Assembly (NCBI GenBank): GCA_950295325.1
Contig: OX485803.1
Location: forward strand, 12,648,001-12,712,000
From: Polytrichum commune
Taxonomy: Eukaryota > Streptophyta > Polytrichopsida > Polytrichales > Polytrichaceae
Length of the DNA stretch: 64,000 nt
Direction: 5' to 3'
The position numbers and the translations under genes are program-made. The notes beneath the pieces are model-generated. The model was not told where the DNA came from. It worked only from the letters and a program-made list of their open reading frames with translations, and did no database searches. Shown one piece after another: positions 1-12,463 of this stretch. The stretch's first letter is position 1, and each line of letters begins with the position of its first letter.

Positions 1-960
1 AAATGGATTCATGCATGAGTAACTTATACAAAAGGTGAAGGTAATTATACAAAATATACTACATAGAAAGAAAACTTACTTTATGAAATAAATGTTTATG
101 GAAGAGTAACTTGCACAACACCAAGCTATTTTTGTCACATGTGTAAAGAAAATGCATGCATGAGTACACTAAATATTGTATTTAGTGTCACCTACTATTT
201 GGAATCACACAATGCTATATCTATTTATTGTGTATCTCATATTCTACCAACAAATGTCAAACTAGTTGACAGTGGACATTATAGAACATTAACAACCTTA
301 ATAATTACATGAGTAGTAAAATGATATAGGATTGTGCAACTCCAAATCGTAAGTGACACTAAAAATCATATTTAGTGTACTCACTTCAAAATAAAACTTC
401 CACTATAAGGATTTTGAGATAAATTTGTATTCCATGCATAAGTAATTTGCATTAAAGTTGACGGTAACATGAAGAGTTATTTGGTCACATAGAAAGAAAA
501 TTTACACTATGAGGATTAATAATAGGATAGATTGTAGGTTCATGCATGAGTGCAAGTTACACAATAGTCAATGAAAGTAACATACACATTATTTTATTTT
601 ATTATATATATTATTTGTAGCATATAAAGAAAGTCTACTCTACAAGGGTTATGAGATAGATGTATGTTCTGTGGCTTGTGCAGCAACTTCCCAAAACTTG
701 GAGAGTATTATATTATTTAAGAGGTTTTCATCACTTAGATAGAAAAATTTGGGACAAAATTACGCTATGAAGGTTATGGGATAAAGTGTACTAGATTCAT
801 GCATGAGACTACTTACATAAAAGGTACTATAGGTATTATTTAGAAGAGTTTTTGTCAAATATGATAAATTCTACTCTATGAGGGATATTGGATAAAGTGA
901 GAATTTATGCTCAAGTAACTTGCAAGTAACTTACACAAAAGTTGAAGGTGGTCTAAAGAG
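1..960. repeat. Degenerate AT-rich tandem-like repeat
   Basis: A unit starting with a variant of TTCATGCATGAGTAACTT recurs near 8, 151, 434, 539, 798 and 905. It is followed by an AAAGTTGAAGG-like stretch, then a GTCACATAGAAAGAAAAT-like stretch, then CTATGAGG. Spacing is irregular, about 105-145 bp, and a MITE at 161-383 interrupts the series. No open frame of interest is present. This looks like an old decayed tandem array; unit length and family are uncertain. Confidence 0.5.
161..383. mobile_element. MITE with long terminal inverted repeats
   Basis: The left end (TGAGTACACTAAATAT...) is the inverse complement of the right end (...ATATTTAGTGTACTCA). With a few mismatches the pairing runs about 57 bp inward, to GCTATATC on the left and GATATAGG on the right. 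The element is about 220 bp and has no coding capacity, as expected of a MITE. Related ends occur at 18873-19084 and 59926-60300. No clear target duplication was found, so the superfamily is unassigned. Confidence 0.75.
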
Positions 961-2277
961 GTATTGCCACATACACACAAAATTAAGGGATTATAAATTC
1001 AAAATAGGCATATAACCGTTCAGATAGATGTAAAAAGTCCAATACATAAATCTCTTGAAATCAATTTGTAAATTAGAAGGTCACTTCATTTTGTCAATCC
1101 AAAATCAATTGTTGATGAAAAGTTGGAAAGGCTTGAATAATTACTAAAGTCCAAAAATTGGTGTTGAAAAGAAGCTCATCAACACATTTGCAGCATCAAC
1201 CACATTGATTTGAATGGTTGAAAGGTCCATTTGCATTGAAACCCCCTTCTTCCTAGAAATGATTCCAAACATCAACTTCCACAAAGATTTTGCTTAAGTG
1301 TCAAGGTGGCAAGCAACACTTAGGAATCTAAGTGTGCTATGTAGGTCAAGTGTAGTGACCACTGTTCTCAAGTTGAAAACTGATGGAGTGGTCTCAGGCT
1401 TTTAGTCAATAATGAACACCAAGAAGACATGTGTTTTGATGAGACTGGACTAGCACTCAACTGTACACAACATTCTACATTCAACAAATGGGCTCACAAA
1501 TTTACGTAATAAACCTCAATTAGTAAGAGGATCTTCACAAACCCTAAACATTCCATAACTTTGGCATCTCACTGCGATCTGTAACTCGAAATGTGTCGTC
1601 GCAACTGCTAGCCAAAATTTCAATTCCCTTTCGATCCAACGACCAGAAATGGATGTGGAGTTGAGAGTGCCCACAAGAGAGCAAGAAAGTCCTCTCAATG
1701 GTGATTGTATACCAAGTGCCCTGAACAGATTTGGACTCAAACGAACCCTACTTCACCATCCATCCGGGCGATAAAACTTTGATGATGGGCAACGAATGTG
1801 TGTGCAAGGTGAATCATGTCAACGTCACATGAGCTCCACCTCAACCTCATTTCTTGGAAAACATTCTTTTCATGGCAACCAATTTTAGTTTGGTGCAACC
1901 GGTTTTATATTGCCCAATTATATTGGGTTATTGGATACCATGTGGAATCAGGCAATAATCAAATCTAATGCTTCTACATATTCGTGAACTGCGAGAGCCA
2001 CATGCGCACACAAGAGTCTCAGATGTTGATGATCAAGAGCACAAAGGGTTGTCGAACTTGTCACAATGGTGCTTCCGTGGAAGCACGAAGTTCCATCCAT
2101 AACTCACAGATTATGTCCATGAACGTATCGATTACGACTCATAACCAGCTTCCGTGGCTCGCCATCCACCCTCCCCTTGCTGGTCATCTAGTCCAAAGGT
2201 CTGGAATCTGTGGAGCCAAAAATCTAGAGCTGCAAGTTTCGGAACCTGATCCAGAAGCTAATGAGGAAGTGACGTTA
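384..2277. other. Intergenic DNA, no supported gene
   Basis: AT-rich up to about 1100, then mixed composition. The short open frames near 1516-1740 (-) and 1984-2481 (+) show no recognisable domain. The second overlaps the antisense of the esterase last exon and is best read as its shadow. The stretch just below 2278 would hold the 3' UTR of the minus-strand esterase gene. Confidence 0.6.
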
Positions 2278-4981
2278 TTAGAGACTGGAAATGCAAAGGA
2301 GGGTCCTGAAGAGGGTGAAGGGGTCGGAGAAGAAGACGGCGTGGTCGCCGTTGGACATGTTGAAGACGCGCTCTGGTGGGTTAGCGGCGATGATGAGATC
2401 TTGTTCCGATGTCAGAACGCCCAAATCCTTGCCCGTCCGGATGTAGAAGCGCCGAACTTGGCCGTAGTTGGAGGCTGTTAGCGCCAGGGGCTCCACGCCC
2501 ATCACGTAAGGCGTCGGGGTCATCAGATTTATCGCCAGGTTGATGTACTGCAGCACCACACAGATCATCCGATCCAAAACCACAGTATTCACTTCAGAGC
2601 TCGATCGAAGTATCTTGGAATCAGTTTGGTTCGGGGGGAGTTGGATACTTGATGAGTATCACAAGCTTGGGTTTCATCTCACCCCCAGCCTCAAGTTACT
2701 GAAAGCTTGACCAAATCTTCAAGCTCTAGTTGGATTTCATAAGCTTAGTTTTGATCATCCCCAAGCTCAAGCTACTTAGAGCTTACCAAACCTTCAATCT
2801 CTAGTTGGATTAGTTTCACAACTTTAGTTTGATCCTAGTGAAAGCTTGACCATTCTTCAAGCTCTCCTTAAAGTTTACAAGGTTTCATCTCAATGACAAC
2901 GTGAACAGTGCTCAAGCTCTACTTGGATTTCACAAAGTTTCAGCCCCAAGCTCATACTAATGAGCTATAGGTTACCAAATCTTCAAGCTCTTCTTGGATT
3001 CTATAAGCTTAGTCCAATGAAACTAAGCTTGAGGTTATATCCCAAGGAGAGCGTGACCAATCTTCAAGCTCTACTAGGATTTCAAAGTTTCATCCACAAT
3101 CTTAAACTACTTAGAGCTCACCAAATCTTCAAGCTCTAGTTGGAATGGTTTCACAAGCTTAGTTTTTTTAAGCTCTAATTGGACTTTACAATGTTTCATT
3201 TCAATGAGACTGCGACCAATCTTCAAGCTCTAGTATTCCACAAAGTTTCATACCCAAGCTCAAACTACTTAGAGCTTACTGAATCTGTGAGCTCTTTTTG
3301 GATTTCATCTCGAAGCTCAAATTTACGGAGAGCTCGACTAATCTCCACGCTCTACTTGGATTTCACAAGGTGTCGTTGATAATCTCAAACTATTGAGATA
3401 GAGCTTTCGAGCTAGATCTACTTGGATTTTACAAGCTTATTAAGATTCATCCAAAGTTTAAACTATTGAGCTTGGCCACTCTTCAAGTGTAAGGTGGCAC
3501 TGTGCAAAGTGAGGTATCAAGAGTTAATGGTACTAACAAAGGAGATTTCATGACAAGTTAAAGGCAACTTGAATTCCCAATACTCCTAAGGCCCCAAGTT
3601 GAAACTTAGGACTTGCAATCTTCGGAAGTTTGGTTTGATATGTGGATTTGACAAGCTCATCCAAACCTCAAACTTTTGAGCCTAACCAATCTTCAACCGC
3701 TCAAGAGTTTGAGGAAGTGTGAAGTGGTCATGCTCAAAGTGAGATATCGAGAGAGGAACATTACTGTACAAATGACATTCATGACATGCTTGCAATTGAA
3801 CATACAAAATAACTCTCAGCATTCCTAAGCGACCTCATCCATGAGGTAGCTTTGGAATTTGACGGAGAGCTTGTAGTCGTCATTCCACGTGAGATCCAAC
3901 CAAGTCATCACTATCGACTAAGCTCTCAACCTCTCTAGTGTAATGGGACCTTCAAAGGCACCAGATCATTGGCAAAACCAGTCACTCATCCAAGTAGAGA
4001 ATATTTCCAGCAACTCCTCTGCAAAGTATGGATTTCAGTCATTACCTTTTGAGGTGTTGCGCTCATGTAGAACTTATTCAACTGCGCTAAGTTCAAGGAA
4101 GCAGAACTTGGCATTGATGGACCATTTGCGAAGTTGAGAGTCAAGTCGTTGCCATTCAACAAACGGGGGAATGTCTGCAGGCCAGGTGATTCATAATGTC
4201 ATTACTTTAGAATTAGGCAGAGCTAAGAAATATATATCCATCATCACAAATTCAAGTGAGGCACCCAGCCTTACCGCATCTAGAGAGCGTTATTTCAATT
4301 GCAGCATTCTGCTCAAGCTAGCCCGAGTTGTGATGAGAACTCCCGGGGTTTAAAGATGCTCAATTTTTTTAAGAAGCATCATCATCACTATTTTGAAGTT
4401 CCTTTCCTAATCTAATCATCATCTTCATCAAGACTATAGGTTCAATGAATTTTTATACGTTTTTCCAGAAATCATCCCCTAGGGGTCTCTGAGTGGTGAC
4501 CCAGGATGATTTAGAAACATTGCAACTAATTCGTGAAAAATTGTGGAGCTTGAATTGTGAAGCTTTCTAGTACAGACACAAATTTTCATATCACTGGGTT
4601 CCTCTCCATGCCTTCTTTTTTTTCAAGCATGTATGTTCACTTGCTCCTCTTTGTGAAATTGAAAGAAAAGAAAAACAACTAATTCAGGAGAAGCATTTAC
4701 AAAGCGTTTCAAAAACAAGTGTTTATAAACTGATGCATATTGATGGTGTCATGAGAAATTGTTTACAGTGTTGGGGAACGCCCCGAACATGCTTTGACTG
4801 TTGGAAGGCATGCAGGCTGAGAGGTAAATGGCCTTGGAAATTTTAGTGGGGAATTTCTCAGATGCGTAGGCGATGGAGCCTCCTCCGAGACTGTGTCCCA
4901 CCAGGATGACCTGCAAGCGTAATCACCACAAGACAAAATTATCCAAAACTGTTACAACAAAGCTAATTAATCAAATCCTCT

Positions 4982-5013
<32 letters not shown>

Positions 5014-5573
5014 GCACCGGATCATCGGCATTCATGTCGGTTACAAGCATCCTGATGTTTCCACGCACCTGGCCGGGTATAGCGGCGATGGCATCAATTA
5101 GTGGACTTGTGTACTCTGCAACGGTGGTCACATTATCGGCGACAGCTTTGTTGATGCCATGGGAGGTAAGATCCACGGCAGTTGTGTTGAAACCACTTTG
5201 TCGCAGAAGTGTTTGCACCTCAAACCAGAACCAAGCGCCACCTCCCATACCATGCACAAACACAAATTGCTTCGGTGCATATGAAGAAACCTGCTCATCA
5301 TGAGCAATGAGTAATCCTCAGAGAGAGAGAGAGAGAGAGATCCTTCATATACGAGCTTCGAAACTTTTCGTTTGTCTACACCACACTATAAATGACAGCT
5401 TCAAATACTGCAGATATCTGCCACAGGGGTATCTGCACAACTAATTAAGAAGAGTCACTCACATTTATGCTGCATGCATTCATGCTGTCTGTGGCTGCCG
5501 ATTGAGAGGAAAAAATCATGGCGCACAGAATCACAGCCCATCTCTGCACCTTCGAGAATCCCCCACAAGCCAT
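2278..5573 (-). CDS. Methylesterase-like alpha/beta hydrolase with signal peptide (5 exons, 291 aa)
   Basis: Exons on the minus strand are 5573-5463, 5290-5069, 4910-4767, 4174-4046 and 2547-2278. All junctions are GT-AG and phase 0. The family (plant MES/hydroxynitrile lyase-like) hydrolyses methyl esters such as methyl salicylate, jasmonate or IAA in flowering plants; the substrate here is unknown. Residues 1-30 form a probable secretory signal (hydrophobic core WAVILCAMIFSS), unusual for the mostly cytosolic angiosperm MES. FVHGMGGGAW (about 49-57) is the oxyanion region. GHSLGGG holds the nucleophile Ser118, IRTGKD supplies Asp243, and GDHAVFF supplies His271, so the catalytic triad is complete. 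Length is near normal (about 260) plus the leader. Intron 4 is 1.5 kb and repeat-filled; intron 1 carries a (GA)n run and a weak acceptor (GATGAGCAG). Family call is confident; exon 1 and exon 4 limits are inferred from splice signals and family fit. Confidence 0.87.
2640..3720. repeat. Degenerate ~70-bp repeat inside the esterase intron 4
   Basis: Variants of CTTCAAGCTCTAGTTGGATT, TTCACAAGCTTAGTTTGAT and CAAGCTCAAACTACTTAGAG alternate more than ten times at roughly 60-80 bp spacing. The array lies wholly inside intron 4 (2548-4045) and fades out towards 3720. It accounts for most of this intron's size. AAGCTT and AAGCTC hexamers are strongly over-represented. Confidence 0.65.
4981..5014. repeat. 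(TAC)n microsatellite in esterase intron 2
   Basis: About eleven uninterrupted TAC/ACT triplets between exons 2 and 3. A (GA)n run of about 22 bp in intron 1 (5319-5340) and a CACACG-type run at 5885-5932 upstream of the gene are further simple repeats of this locus. Confidence 0.85.
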
Positions 5574-7166
5574 GATGAATATTCCTTATGCTGCAACCTA
5601 CACAAACAGTACTCTTTTCAGTATCTCTCAATCCTTGTTACTGGTGATGGTCGAACTAAACATCAGTGCTTGACACTAAGATTTATACATATATATCTAT
5701 CTAACAAATCTTCTGCGCTGTGAGTCACTATTCTTTCAACTCAAAAAAGATCGAGGATTAGGATATATCGCGCATTAACTCATCAGCATCTGACACTCGA
5801 CTGCAAAGAAATCACACTGCTGCTGCAAATACGTAACTGCCCACAAGTGACATCTCTTTCCTCATCACCAAATCTTCTGTGTACACACACTATACAAACA
5901 CGCACACGCACACGCACACGCACACGCGCGTTTGCACGTGGATAGATGCAAAGAGGTCGAAGTTCCCGAGATGATCTTGTGGAAAGTGAGATGAGATTTA
6001 GTTACAGGAATCACCCCTCAGTTGTTATTAAGCTGCTCAGCAACACTGCATCGGAAGCCCAATGTCCTTGATGGTACGCACACGTGCACACTGCTCGGAC
6101 GAAATCCAATGCAAGCCCAAAGGTTCCGAACATTCAGTCGTCCGTGGTCTCTCGTTGCGTCATACATATAACAAAATCTCTACTCCAAGCTTGAGTTGGT
6201 GCTGCAGAACACGGCGGCCTCTCATTACTTCACATACATTCAAGAAATGTACAAAAACTTATCCAAGCCACTACTGCAAAAACACTATTTTGGCGGGATC
6301 CACTTGACCATTGTTCATCATATTTATTCTCCTAAATGACTGGCGGTTTTTGCCAGACTCAACCCATTCTCATTGCAGTAACTGCTAGGTATATATATGC
6401 ACTTCTGGCGGAGTTGGCATATTGGCATTCCATTTGCCTTAATGAGAGAGGCAGGCAGCAATTGCAAGGTGATTGGCAATGGACCATGAAAAGGGAGTAA
6501 CTTAACTTTTTATCAGCCATGACACATGGCATGGCGCAGGCGGCATCACCTTTAAGACCAGCCGAAGCGGTAACTTAGTTGTAAGTATACCTTAGTTGAC
6601 GTTTCTGAGTGTCCAAGGGTTATTGTTGCTCATGGAAACCTTTACGGATGAAACGTGATATCAGGTTGTGCACCCTGTATCTTGCTTGAAAGCCTTCAAA
6701 TCTGAGGAATTGAGAGCCACGGAGCTTGAGATGTATTTTTTTACATATACCTTTGTAGACGATACTTATTAGAAATACTAGAATACACTGTTTTTTATCA
6801 AACGAGATGTATGGGCTTCTGATTGCTGTCACCAACATTGTGTTTGATTGCATGTGCAAATTTCACAAAACCAACATGTACAACCCATGGGGTCAGTTGC
6901 AAATACTTATAAGATGAAACTTTGTAATCTGTGTGCTGCCCTGGAATCATGAACAATGGGTGGTCATGAGTACTAGTGGTGACCACTGGCCTGGAGCATG
7001 CAGGGAGGTCCTAAAAAAGGAAATTTACAAACGGGAACTTTTTGTCAATGGGGCTCCACCAACTTTGTTTTTTTAAGAACGTGCAGTAGTATTGATTCGG
7101 CTAGAGCAAGACACCCGCCTCTTTGAGCTGGACCCCACGAACATTACCAAGGTAAGGGGTCTACAC

Positions 7167-7378
7167 TGATTATCCCAATTAGTGCATGTTACTATACGGA
7201 GTTACGCAGTGCTATAACCACTCAAAGAGAATGGTATATATTATCAAACAAATTCATTTAAATTCCTTCAATGTCCAAACAACTTATTGAACTTTCCTTG
7301 GCAAAAAGTGAACTCGTGAGTAGGAATTTATTGGTTTGTGTAACTCTGAATAGTAACATGCACTAATTGGGATAATCA
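7167..7378. mobile_element. MITE, ~212 bp, ~40-bp inverted termini
   Basis: The left end starts TGATTATCCCAATTAGTGCA and the right end finishes with its exact inverse (TGCACTAATTGGGATAATCA). Pairing continues through the ATGTTACTAT and GAGTTAC segments with a few mismatches, giving about 40 bp of terminal inverted repeat around an AT-rich core. There is no coding capacity. GAGTTACGCAGTGCTATA just inside the left end resembles the ends of the MITEs at 161-383 and 18873-19084, so all three may share a family. Confidence 0.8.
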
Positions 7379-9574
7379 ATGGAGTAAGAACCGACTAACC
7401 CCCATGGATTTGTGGTCAATTTATGCAAGTCTCTCTAGACTAATTAGTAATCCTGGACCTCTGATACTAATTCCGGGGGTGAGTCATCTTGCTAAAAACA
7501 TGCTAAAGATATTACGAATGTCATGATATTATAGTTACGAATGACAGCGTTTCCACCTTGGGGAATGTTGTGGGGCCCGGCTCAAAGAGGTGGATGTCTA
7601 GCCCTGGCCTATATATTCAATATATTCAATATAAGTAAACCCGCTTTTTTGTTTGATAGTGATCATCCGGAGTGGAAAATCATTTGAATAAAGAAAGCAT
7701 GGAAAGCATGTTTCCTCGTTTAGATATCTTCGGTGGACATCTCTGAATAGCCTGTTCTAATCCTTCCCTGCTAATTAACTCCAGCTAATTACAATTCAGC
7801 TCATGTCAGTGGGCCTTCATCAGTCTCATGGATCAATTACTACAACCTCGGTACTCGGACTCCTGATATGTGCACTAACTTATACTGGTCAAGTACCAAC
7901 AGTTTTGACAAGTACCTACAAACGTTCAATAACTTAACTGTCGGGAAAGAAACCCAGACACACTGATACCACCAAAATAATTAAATTGGTCCTCCCCCTG
8001 ATCATCTGGATGTCACTTTATAAGAGTTTGAGTATGAACTACATGATGCTAATCAAGTCCCGAGTCCCGAGCTGGTTGCCAATATGGTGTAGTTCATGCC
8101 TCTTCAGTAGTGGATCGTAGAATCACTTACATTTTGAATCTCGAAAATATCTCTGTGTTTATCCTTTTCTGCTTTTGTTTTTGTTTCTCTACACAATAGA
8201 TATATAGAAAGACACTGCCCAATGCCCATCGAGTTGACAAGGTGCAAACCTTTCTGCCCTACCAAATCCCATCTGCAAGTACGTTGCACGGAGATACACA
8301 CACAACTATATATATACATATATGACACCCAGATGATCAGCGGAAAGACCAAGTTGTTTATATATATATATGCGTATATTGGGACGATCGCGAATTCAAA
8401 GCGACTGTATTGATTTGTCGCCGGACAAACTCCCACTTTCTGTGAGGGGCCCGGGGAGGGGCATAAACAGAGAGTAAAATGAATTCCTTACGTCATGATC
8501 AGATCAAGGTTGATCACTTGCTTTTCACCCAATTTGAGCCAATTCCAAATCTCGTAGATCTGAAGCGGCGATTGGGCGTGCAGTCTGCGATGACATAATG
8601 TTGGGCTTTCAGGAGAAGATGAAGAAGAAGACAAGAGTAAGGTCCGAATTTTTCAGCTCTCTTGAGGTAATCATGCAATGCAGACACGGCCACACGCAAG
8701 AAGATTATTCATGAACCGACTCTGGACTGACATGCATCTGTGCCATGTACATCTAAACCGGAATTTATCAGTTGCTGGCGGACTCAACTTTACAGCAGAA
8801 AAGACAATTGCATAGAGACAGAGCAAACCCTTAACTCATCAGCAGCAATGCCCACAGACATAATTAGCTGCGACTTCTTAGACTCATCAGAAACGATCGC
8901 AAGTTTATTAAGGAATGCGGTCAATCTATCCAAAGTAATTTAATAAATATAGAAGGGAGACATTCATCAGGTGTCAAGTGAACTGGACTTGTAGATTCGA
9001 GAGGCCGCACTTTCTCGTGCGCAATGGACCATTCGGGGTGCACTTTCGCCAGCTACAGTCCCCCGAAAAAGTCCCTCGAGTACTGCCTACATGTCGCTTG
9101 AACTTTCGGAACCTTTCCCTCGAGGGCTGCCTGCAGGAAAATTGAAGTGAAGGGGAGGCAAATCAAGTGAAGGTTTTGTCATGGCTTTCTTTCACGGGAC
9201 TGTAAAGTAACTTAATTTATGTATGTAAGTAATCGTGGTCACTGCTGTGCAGACCTTCTGGTAGACTCGTTCGAGTGGAATCTTTGTAATTCATAGAAGA
9301 ATCACAGAACCTGCCACGAGCTTTTTGCCCTCTTTACCAGAAATTTACTAATTGATTTCACCTACGTTTGATTTGCATCACCTTATAGGAAGTTTAGTGA
9401 GTTTATGATGGCTGATAACCTAATTCCTTTCGAAGCTTGTAACGTCATGCCCAGAAGTTCAAAATAGAACACTCCGGGTATGTACTATGATCTCCAGAGT
9501 ATTCCTCTGAAACTCATCAGAAGCCTGACTCCAACAAGAATGTCGAGAACCGAGTGAAAGTTGAAGGCTAATGG

Positions 9575-9715
9575 GCAACCCACACCTGCTGGTGGGAGGG
9601 CCAGTTGCAGGCCCCCACCAGCAGGGAGCCACTTTTATACAGAAATTCGGCAGCGGCAGCGACTGGGCGCAAGGTTCGCGCCGCTCGCCCGTTCGCAAGC
9701 GATTTACCCACTTTT
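9575..9715. repeat. Single diverged copy of the GC-rich hairpin repeat
   Basis: CACCTGCTGGTGGGAGG is followed about 15 bp later by CCCCCACCAGCAGG, which forms a strong stem. It is followed by CACTTTTATA and GGCAGCGGCAGCGACTGG-like sequence. The same order of motifs occurs in the three tandem copies at 18251-18706, so this is a dispersed member of that family about 8.6 kb away. Confidence 0.65.
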
Positions 9716-11121
9716 CGGAAAAAAACAATTCGTATTATTAGCACCAATTTACCGTGAAGTCACGAACTTCAACCGGGTTAGGCCTTAAACTCACCGGCTC
9801 ATCTTGGTAACATTGGGCACCGAATTACTGTGAAGTTGGTGGTAATGATGTTGTCGAAATTGAACATCAGGAATGCAAAGCTTGGGGAGGCCGGATGATG
9901 ACGCAATCATCGGTCAAAATAGCAGCCTGGGCCCTGCCTGCGTCTTTAGCGGCCTCCGAAATTAGGGCTAGTGGCAGGGCGAAAATATTTCTCATCTGAC
10001 ACTTCACGTGACACTCAGCTAGTGGGAGTTGGAAAGCATGCGGCGACAATGTCGGTATGTCAATTTGGCGTTGCTGCAATATGTATGTCAGTTCGAATGC
10101 TTGGTTTTGTCTGAATCTCCTTCCTCGACTTCATAATTTTACAACGGTCGGCTATTTGGATGGATCGATAGCAGATCTCACCAATGCGAGCCACCTTGCA
10201 GATCGCCGCTTTTAGCAGGCAGCGCTAATTCCCACAAAGCCGAATTCAAAACATTGTTTCACCTACTTAATTTATACACCACAGGAAACCCTGAGACCAC
10301 TTTTCACCGATCCCCCCGTCTTCACGTTTTCTTTGGAAATCGGCACCATTTTCATCAAGCGAGTTGCAGCTTTACGTCGGCACCATAGCCGAGATTGAAA
10401 CTTTGTGCAATTCCAGCAGAAAATTTGTCAGGTGAGAAACCCTCAAGTAACTATGGAAGAAGACATCACCTAAGTAAATACACTTTCGCGGCGGGGAATT
10501 GCTAGTCGGATCCATCCACAAAACGGCGAATTGAACCTGGATCGTGAGCTGACCAATGATCTCTGCGTTCATCAAGGCATCATACAAGCTTAATCCTAGC
10601 CTACACAAGTCCAGCAAATTTGTGTTTGTCATCATTGATCAATTTATCTACACGCTGATGATGCATATAGAAAAAGTCAGATGATACCAAAGAGTGATCA
10701 GCCGTCGTGGTGATCAAAGAAATAATAGGCGTGAAGGCAGACCAAAAACTGATCATCAGATGACCCAGCTACTTATTACCCTGTATGGATGTGGAATTCT
10801 CTAGAAGTAATCTCACGTGTGCAACTGCAAAAAGCTTCTGAGACGTCAAACGTTCCAAAACGTCCAACATTCAACGAGTACAATGTTTTGGTAGAAAGTC
10901 ATGACTCATACATGAGGACGGACAACCAATTAAGTTGTCACCAATCGCAAGCCGAGATTTGTGCCGAGGAAAATAACTTAGTCTTTTGTCTTATGGTGTT
11001 TTCAGAGTTGTTGAATTTTCCAAAACGTACGACGACCGTGTAGAACACCCCGATCGGACGTCAAATGTTCTCGGTCATCCGACGTTAAAGTGCAAAAACA
11101 TGTGGCTCCCCAACTTGCGGG

Positions 11122-11471
11122 TTTTGACACAATAGGTTTAGCAAACAAATGAACAGACAATAGTAAAAGAGTAATAACAGTTTATTACAAAACAAGAATA
11201 TACACTTGATTTCTGTCACTGTAATTAACACTAGAAAACTATCCTACTTGATCTCTATCTCTCCATGTACAACTGAAACAACTAACTACTAAACAATTGG
11301 TTCACCCTTATATGTGCAGGTGATGGAAACCTCTAGAAGACACCTGTAGAGCTTCCTGAGAGGCAAAGTGACGAAGCTTCTAGAAAATAGTATTTCATAT
11401 AATAGTAAGTAGTAAGTTACTATTAGGACTCTACAAGTAAACAACACTTCATTATTTGCATTATACTAATA
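11122..11471 (-). repeat. Copia 3' LTR
   Basis: Downstream LTR in element sense. It is preceded by a short purine run, AAGTGGGAG (minus strand of 11472-11480), a probable polypurine tract for plus-strand priming. It is flanked on the outside by GCGGG at 11117-11121. Confidence 0.9.
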
Positions 11472-12463
11472 CTCCCACTTGCAAAATAATGAAGTGATTT
11501 CACTGTTGAAATACTCTCCCTTGTAAATCACGAAATGAAATCAAATGAAATCAAATGAAACTTTGTAGTACAAGATCAGAAAAGGGATATGTGGTAATGA
11601 GTAAAAGAAATGTGAAAGATGGAAGAAAACGGCGATGAGATAGGTAACAGCCACGTGGCTGAATGCGGTGAAGACAGCATGCTGTCCGGGAAAGGTCGAC
11701 GTGTCAGTCGTGTAGGCCGGATAGGTAAAAAGTAAAATAGGGTTAGAGTTAGGAAGGATGAATGTAAAAAGAGAAAAAGATGTGAGTCATTCTGATGCCC
11801 TCCTTTGTCTGTCTTGAGTGCGCGCATGTGTCGGTTGGTATGCGTGAGTAGGATTTGTTGAGTTGTGGTGGCGGAGTGCCGGAGAGAAAACACGTTGAGG
11901 GTGACACTGATTGTTGAAGCTGTGTGTTTGAAGTGTGTGTCAAACGTCGCGCTGAGGATGTCACGTTGAGGGTGTCGCGGTGAGGGTGTCCAGTGAGAGT
12001 GATTATGTTGTGCTGTTAAGAGATGCGGAAGAGGTGATGCTCCCACTGCTTCATGCCAAGGAACTGCTTCAGCGTTGTTGTGTGTGAGTGTTGCGTTCGT
12101 TCTCATGTGTTGCTTGACATTTCTGCGTCAGTGTTGATAAAAGATGATGTTGTCTATCCCAGGACTTGGAGTCAGCAAAGTTGTATTGTCCCCGGTGACT
12201 ACATGTTGCTTTAGCTGGATAGCCAGAGATAAGAAGAATAGTAGGAAAAATAAAGTCTGTCTGTATAAACAAGAAGAGATACGCCTGCTGATAATCTGGA
12301 TGTGAGAGAAAACCTCTATATGTGAAGTGAAACCCTTTGTGTGAAAACTTGTATGGCTTCGACATCGTGTGTTGTCCGCATGTAATAGTGCTGCCTTGTG
12401 CTGAGAAGAATACCTTTGATGTCTGTTGAAAAACCCTTGTTGTGAGATGTAATCTTTGTGTTG
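11472..12463 (-). other. Copia 3' untranslated region, ~990 bp
   Basis: Long space between the polyprotein stop and the 3' LTR. Minus-strand frames here (11576-12106, 176 codons; 12069-12365) are rich in Thr, His and Ser and lack any domain I recognise. They could be fortuitous. An extra short protein cannot be ruled out; comparison with other copies of the family would decide. Confidence 0.55.

Larger units (their letters stand above)
5574..11121. other. Intergenic stretch without a supported gene
   Basis: The first few hundred bases are upstream of the esterase start and would hold its promoter and 5' UTR; no clear TATA box could be assigned. Short open frames (for example 8104-8436 -, 9867-10079 -, 10372-10635 -, 10789-11043 +) have no recognisable domain, no consistent codon bias and no splice partners that I could find. 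A MITE (7167-7378) and one copy of a GC-rich hairpin repeat (9575-9715) lie inside. Confidence 0.6.

Noticed and set aside
1984-2481. 165-codon plus-strand frame
   Set aside because: Its 3' half is the antisense of the esterase last exon, which has catalytic residues and family homology on the other strand.
10372-10635. 87-codon minus-strand frame as a host exon
   Set aside because: No recognised domain and no convincing neighbouring exons; kept as unsupported.
11576-12106. 176-codon minus-strand frame as an extra Copia gene
   Set aside because: Lies between the pol stop and the 3' LTR, is Thr/His/Ser-rich with no domain, and overlaps another frame of similar quality; more likely untranslated sequence.
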